In this document: positions 5,093 to 7,383 of the stretch, piece by piece
Layout of the letters: every line of letters starts with the position of its first letter
Numbering within the stretch: position 1 is the stretch's first letter
From: Candidatus Omnitrophota bacterium
GTDB taxonomy: Bacteria; NPL-UPA2; BS750m-G34
Direction: 5' to 3'
DNA: 7,383 bases
Assembly (NCBI GenBank): GCA_030640045.1
Contig: DAOWKF010000109.1
Location: 1 to 7,383 of the forward strand
Position numbers and translations under genes: made by a program
The notes under the pieces: generated by a model
Seen by the model: the letters and a program-made list of their open reading frames with translations, nothing else
Told to the model about the DNA's origin: nothing
Database searches by the model: none

Positions 5093-7383
5093 TAAGAGTA
5101 TTATTTCTAACTACCTTGCTGGTCCTGCAACTGGGAGTGATCTCTTCTGCCCGGACAGAAACAAGCGCCACGTCCCTGAAAGATACAATAGACTTCCTTT
5201 CAGGTCTTGGTTCAAGAATCCCGGGTTATGAAGGTAATATTAAAGCGGGAGATTATATTTATGAAGCCTTTAATCAATCAGGCCTGGAGGATGTAAAGAA
5301 AGAAGAATTTTTTGTAACCGTCCCTATCGATAAGGGCGCAAGTTTGGAAGGACCCCGGGGAGAAAAGATAGAATTATATTCCCTCTGGCCCAATATGGTA
5401 AGGACTTCAACACTCCCTCCGGAAGGTATTAGCGGGAAACTAACCTATGCGGGAGAAGGTGAATATAAGGACTATAATGGCTGTGATTTTGAAAAGGCAA
5501 TAGTGGTACTGGAGTTTAACTCCGGCGCGAACTGGCTTAAGGCAGCTTCCCTGGGCGCAAAGGCAGTTATTTTTATTGAGCCGGTAGAGACAATGAGGAA
5601 AGAGTGCGAGAAAAAGTTTGTAGAGGTGCCTATTAATGTCCCACGTTTTATGCTGCCTCGCGGGGAAATCAAACTTTTAGAAAGAATGCAGGGAAGGGAA
5701 GTTACCTTAAAAGCCAGGATGGATTGGGAAAAGGTAAAGACCCAGAATATATATGGATTTATCCCTGGAAAAGATGAAGAACTCTCCAAAGAATTAATAG
5801 TTCTTTCAGCTTATTATGATTCTATTTCAGTTGTCCCGGGAAAAGCCCCTGGAGCCGAGTCTTCATGCGGTATAGCTGCACTTATAGAGCTCGCAAAAGA
5901 TTTAAGAGAAAATCCCCCTGATAGGTCAGTTTTAATTCTGGCAACCTCCGGCCATTTTATGGGGCTTCGCGGAATAGATGCCTTTATCCAGGGGCACTGT
6001 AGAAAAATTTCTCCATTTAAGGAGATGATAAAAGACCCGATAGATATAAACCTGTTTATTGGTCTTGACCTCTCCAGCCACAATGATGAAATAGGGGTAT
6101 CTCATCAGGGTAATTTTTTTAGTATTAATGAATTCTATTACCAGAGGCTATTTAGTCCTTTCGGGAAAAAATTTGAAGAATATGCGCAGAACGAAGATGC
6201 CTTTATAAACGGCATAAGCCCCAAAAAAGGCATTAACTGGTCTTCTTATATCCCTGATAATATCGCCTTAGACAGTGAATTGGCAATGAAGGCAGGGATC
6301 CCTGCGCTTAGCCTGATTACAGTAAATGATATCCGCAGCGCTGTAGATACCCCTGTAGATGAAGCCCGGCATGTTAATTTATCTAATCTTAAGCTCCAGG
6401 TCCAATTTCTAAAGCCTCTTATCCATAAGGCCTTAAATGATCCTGACCTTTTTCCTGAATCTAAAATGGAGCTAAAAGATGGACTGACGACCTTAGAAGG
6501 CAGGATTGTTACATTTAATCCGAAAAAAAGTTTTGTGCCGGATGACCCGGTTGAAGGTGCAGTAGCATTTATTCGTAATCCTACAAGTTCGTTTATGGGA
6601 GTCCGAGGTTCATTTTATGAACTGACTGATGAGGATGGCAGTTTTGTAATTTCTCGTTTTACAGGAAGAAGTGTGGAGATGGAGGCCTACGGGATTGATC
6701 TCGGAGATGGAGATATAATCCTGGCCCCGGATCGCGGGGTAAATGGCGACCAGGCCTATCCTATGGAATTTAGTATTGACTGGAAGATAAAGAAGCACCT
6801 GATTGTCCTCTTTCCATGTGTCACTACGGATATTTATGACATGATAGACCCGCGGTATTTAACAACACTTTCTAAGGTCAATGTCTTTGATTCTACGAAT
6901 TCTGCGCCCTTTGCGTATGGATACAGTGTGATCGAGTCTACTGAGCGGAGTTCAGATGTCTCGCCATATGGCGTTATCTTCTCAGAGCCTGGCAAGAGGC
7001 TGAAGATAGGAATGGCTTCAGGTATCATGGGCCTCCGTATGCTTATGTTGAATTCTCCCGGGATAAAGTCAAAGGATATGGCCGAGGGTGAAGGCTATGA
7101 AGTCGATAAATATCGCAGATTAACTCAGGGTTCATTCTATGCTGCTCATGATATGCTTAACCTGAATGAATTCAGGGTCAAGGAGTTAGCCAGATATGGC
7201 GTTATCAATAATCGTTTAGATGATTTACACAACAAAGCTTTAGGCTCACTTGAAAAAGCGGAAAAAGCCAGGGACGAATCCGGCGGAGTCATTAAGATGG
7301 TAAGCGATAAAGAGATTACGAATGCCTATAAGATTTTGGCGTCGAAGGAAGGAGTTTTTACCGAGCCAGCTTCAGCCGCCTCC
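5089..7383 (+). CDS. Exported M28-like peptidase-family protein with degenerate active site (3' end cut; foreign tail)
   Basis: 765 codons, open to the window end. The GTG start overlaps the TPR stop by four bases. A signal peptide (2-21, ending VISSA) exports it. A protease-associated-like domain (about 114-200, with NSGANWLKAASLGAKAVIFIEP) is inserted as in M28 aminopeptidases. The M28-like core (217-447) shows SAYYDSISVVPGKAPGAESSCGIAALIELA (240-269), ATSGHFMGLRG (285-295), GLDLSSHND (325-333) and SAVDTPVDEARHVN (417-430). Compared with canonical M28 zinc enzymes, HYDS is YYDS, the DN(A/G)SG aspartate is Glu257, the GEE catalytic/ligand pair is GHF (288-290), and the late His before DT is Arg416. 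Only Asp244 and Asp327 remain among usual metal positions, so aminopeptidase activity is doubtful. A beta-rich carboxypeptidase-regulatory-like domain (about 467-565) and a helical C-terminal region (about 675-726) follow. Residues from about 727 on are threonine synthase, not this family. Confidence 0.85.
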   Translation, partial: MIRVLFLTTLLVLQLGVISSARTETSATSLKDTIDFLSGLGSRIPGYEGNIKAGDYIYEAFNQSGLEDVKKEEFFVTVPIDKGASLEGPRGEKIELYSLWPNMVRTSTLPPEGISGKLTYAGEGEYKDYNGCDFEKAIVVLEFNSGANWLKAASLGAKAVIFIEPVETMRKECEKKFVEVPINVPRFMLPRGEIKLLERMQGREVTLKARMDWEKVKTQNIYGFIPGKDEELSKELIVLSAYYDSISVVPGKAPGAESSCGIAALIELAKDLRENPPDRSVLILATSGHFMGLRGIDAFIQGHCRKISPFKEMIKDPIDINLFIGLDLSSHNDEIGVSHQGNFFSINEFYYQRLFSPFGKKFEEYAQNEDAFINGISPKKGINWSSYIPDNIALDSELAMKAGIPALSLITVNDIRSAVDTPVDEARHVNLSNLKLQVQFLKPLIHKALNDPDLFPESKMELKDGLTTLEGRIVTFNPKKSFVPDDPVEGAVAFIRNPTSSFMGVRGSFYELTDEDGSFVISRFTGRSVEMEAYGIDLGDGDIILAPDRGVNGDQAYPMEFSIDWKIKKHLIVLFPCVTTDIYDMIDPRYLTTLSKVNVFDSTNSAPFAYGYSVIESTERSSDVSPYGVIFSEPGKRLKIGMASGIMGLRMLMLNSPGIKSKDMAEGEGYEVDKYRRLTQGSFYAAHDMLNLNEFRVKELARYGVINNRLDDLHNKALGSLEKAEKARDESGGVIKMVSDKEITNAYKILASKEGVFTEPASAAS
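7270..7383 (+). pseudogene. thrC: Threonine synthase fragment fused in frame to the M28-like gene
   Basis: Residues 728-765 of the open frame read RDESGGVIKMVSDKEI followed by AYKILASKEGVFTEPASAAS. This matches the C-terminal part of threonine synthase, where an ARDESGG(V/I) segment leads to VSD-EEI and the hallmark EGVF(V)EPASAAS. Threonine synthase makes threonine from O-phosphohomoserine with PLP, but the catalytic lysine lies far upstream in that enzyme and is absent here. The change of family falls around the AEKARDE codons (about 7261-7278). Likely an assembly chimera at a contig end, or a genomic deletion joining two genes. An intact fusion enzyme is not supported. Confidence 0.75.

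Noticed and set aside
5472..6083. Minus-strand open frames of 105 and 89 codons inside the M28-like gene
   Set aside because: They are antisense to a well-supported coding frame, show no recognisable motif, and have no upstream initiation signal.
5089..7383. A genuine bifunctional peptidase/threonine synthase
   Set aside because: The threonine synthase part is only ~38 residues in the window and lacks the N-terminal and PLP-lysine regions. The host protein is exported and PLP-independent, so a chimera or deletion joint explains it better.
1..7383. CRISPR arrays, tRNA/rRNA genes, insertion sequences, long direct repeats
   Set aside because: Reading through the window showed no regularly spaced repeats, tRNA-like cloverleaf with CCA end, transposase motifs or terminal inverted repeats.

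Overview
The window suggests a Gram-negative-type bacterium of moderate GC from an uncultured, environmental lineage. It has LL-diaminopimelate aminotransferase lysine/peptidoglycan synthesis, several exported or membrane-anchored proteins of Deltaproteobacteria/Omnitrophota flavour, and tight gene packing. An Omnitrophota-like origin is a guess from gene style, not something the sequence proves. Both ends cut through genes, so this is probably a complete short contig.

Layout. (1) Positions 1-1112, plus strand: the C-terminal part of a DapL-type aminotransferase, followed directly by folK (folate synthesis). folK has no usable start codon in its own frame. (2) Positions 1171-2259, plus strand: a GDP-mannose pyrophosphorylase (ManC type), probably with its own promoter. 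(3) Positions 2295-4454, minus strand: a three-gene operon read right to left. It encodes an RluA-family pseudouridine synthase, a two-pass membrane protein with a HAMP domain and no output domain, and an exported protein with TPR-like and PDZ repeats. Its 3' end converges on manC with only 35 bp between them. (4) Positions 4455-4555: a compact divergent promoter region. (5) Positions 4556-7383, plus strand: a membrane-anchored TPR protein coupled by a 4-base overlap to a long exported M28-like protein, which runs off the window end.

How the genes fit together. The first two serve primary metabolism (diaminopimelate and folate), and manC makes GDP-mannose for surface glycans. The HAMP/PDZ and TPR/M28-like pairs both look like cell-envelope modules built from protein-interaction domains. 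No mobile element, CRISPR array, tRNA or rRNA was seen.

Three points deserve attention. First, folK seems reachable only by a -1 frameshift from dapL, at an A AAA AAT heptamer, or through a one-base error in the sequence. Second, the last ~115 bases encode an unmistakable threonine synthase segment fused in frame to the M28-like protein, most likely a contig-end chimera or a deletion fusion. Third, the -10 boxes of all three apparent transcription-unit starts sit 6-9 bases from the start codon. This implies leaderless mRNAs, while genes inside operons use Shine-Dalgarno sites or 4-base overlaps. The M28-like protein has also lost most canonical zinc ligands and catalytic residues.
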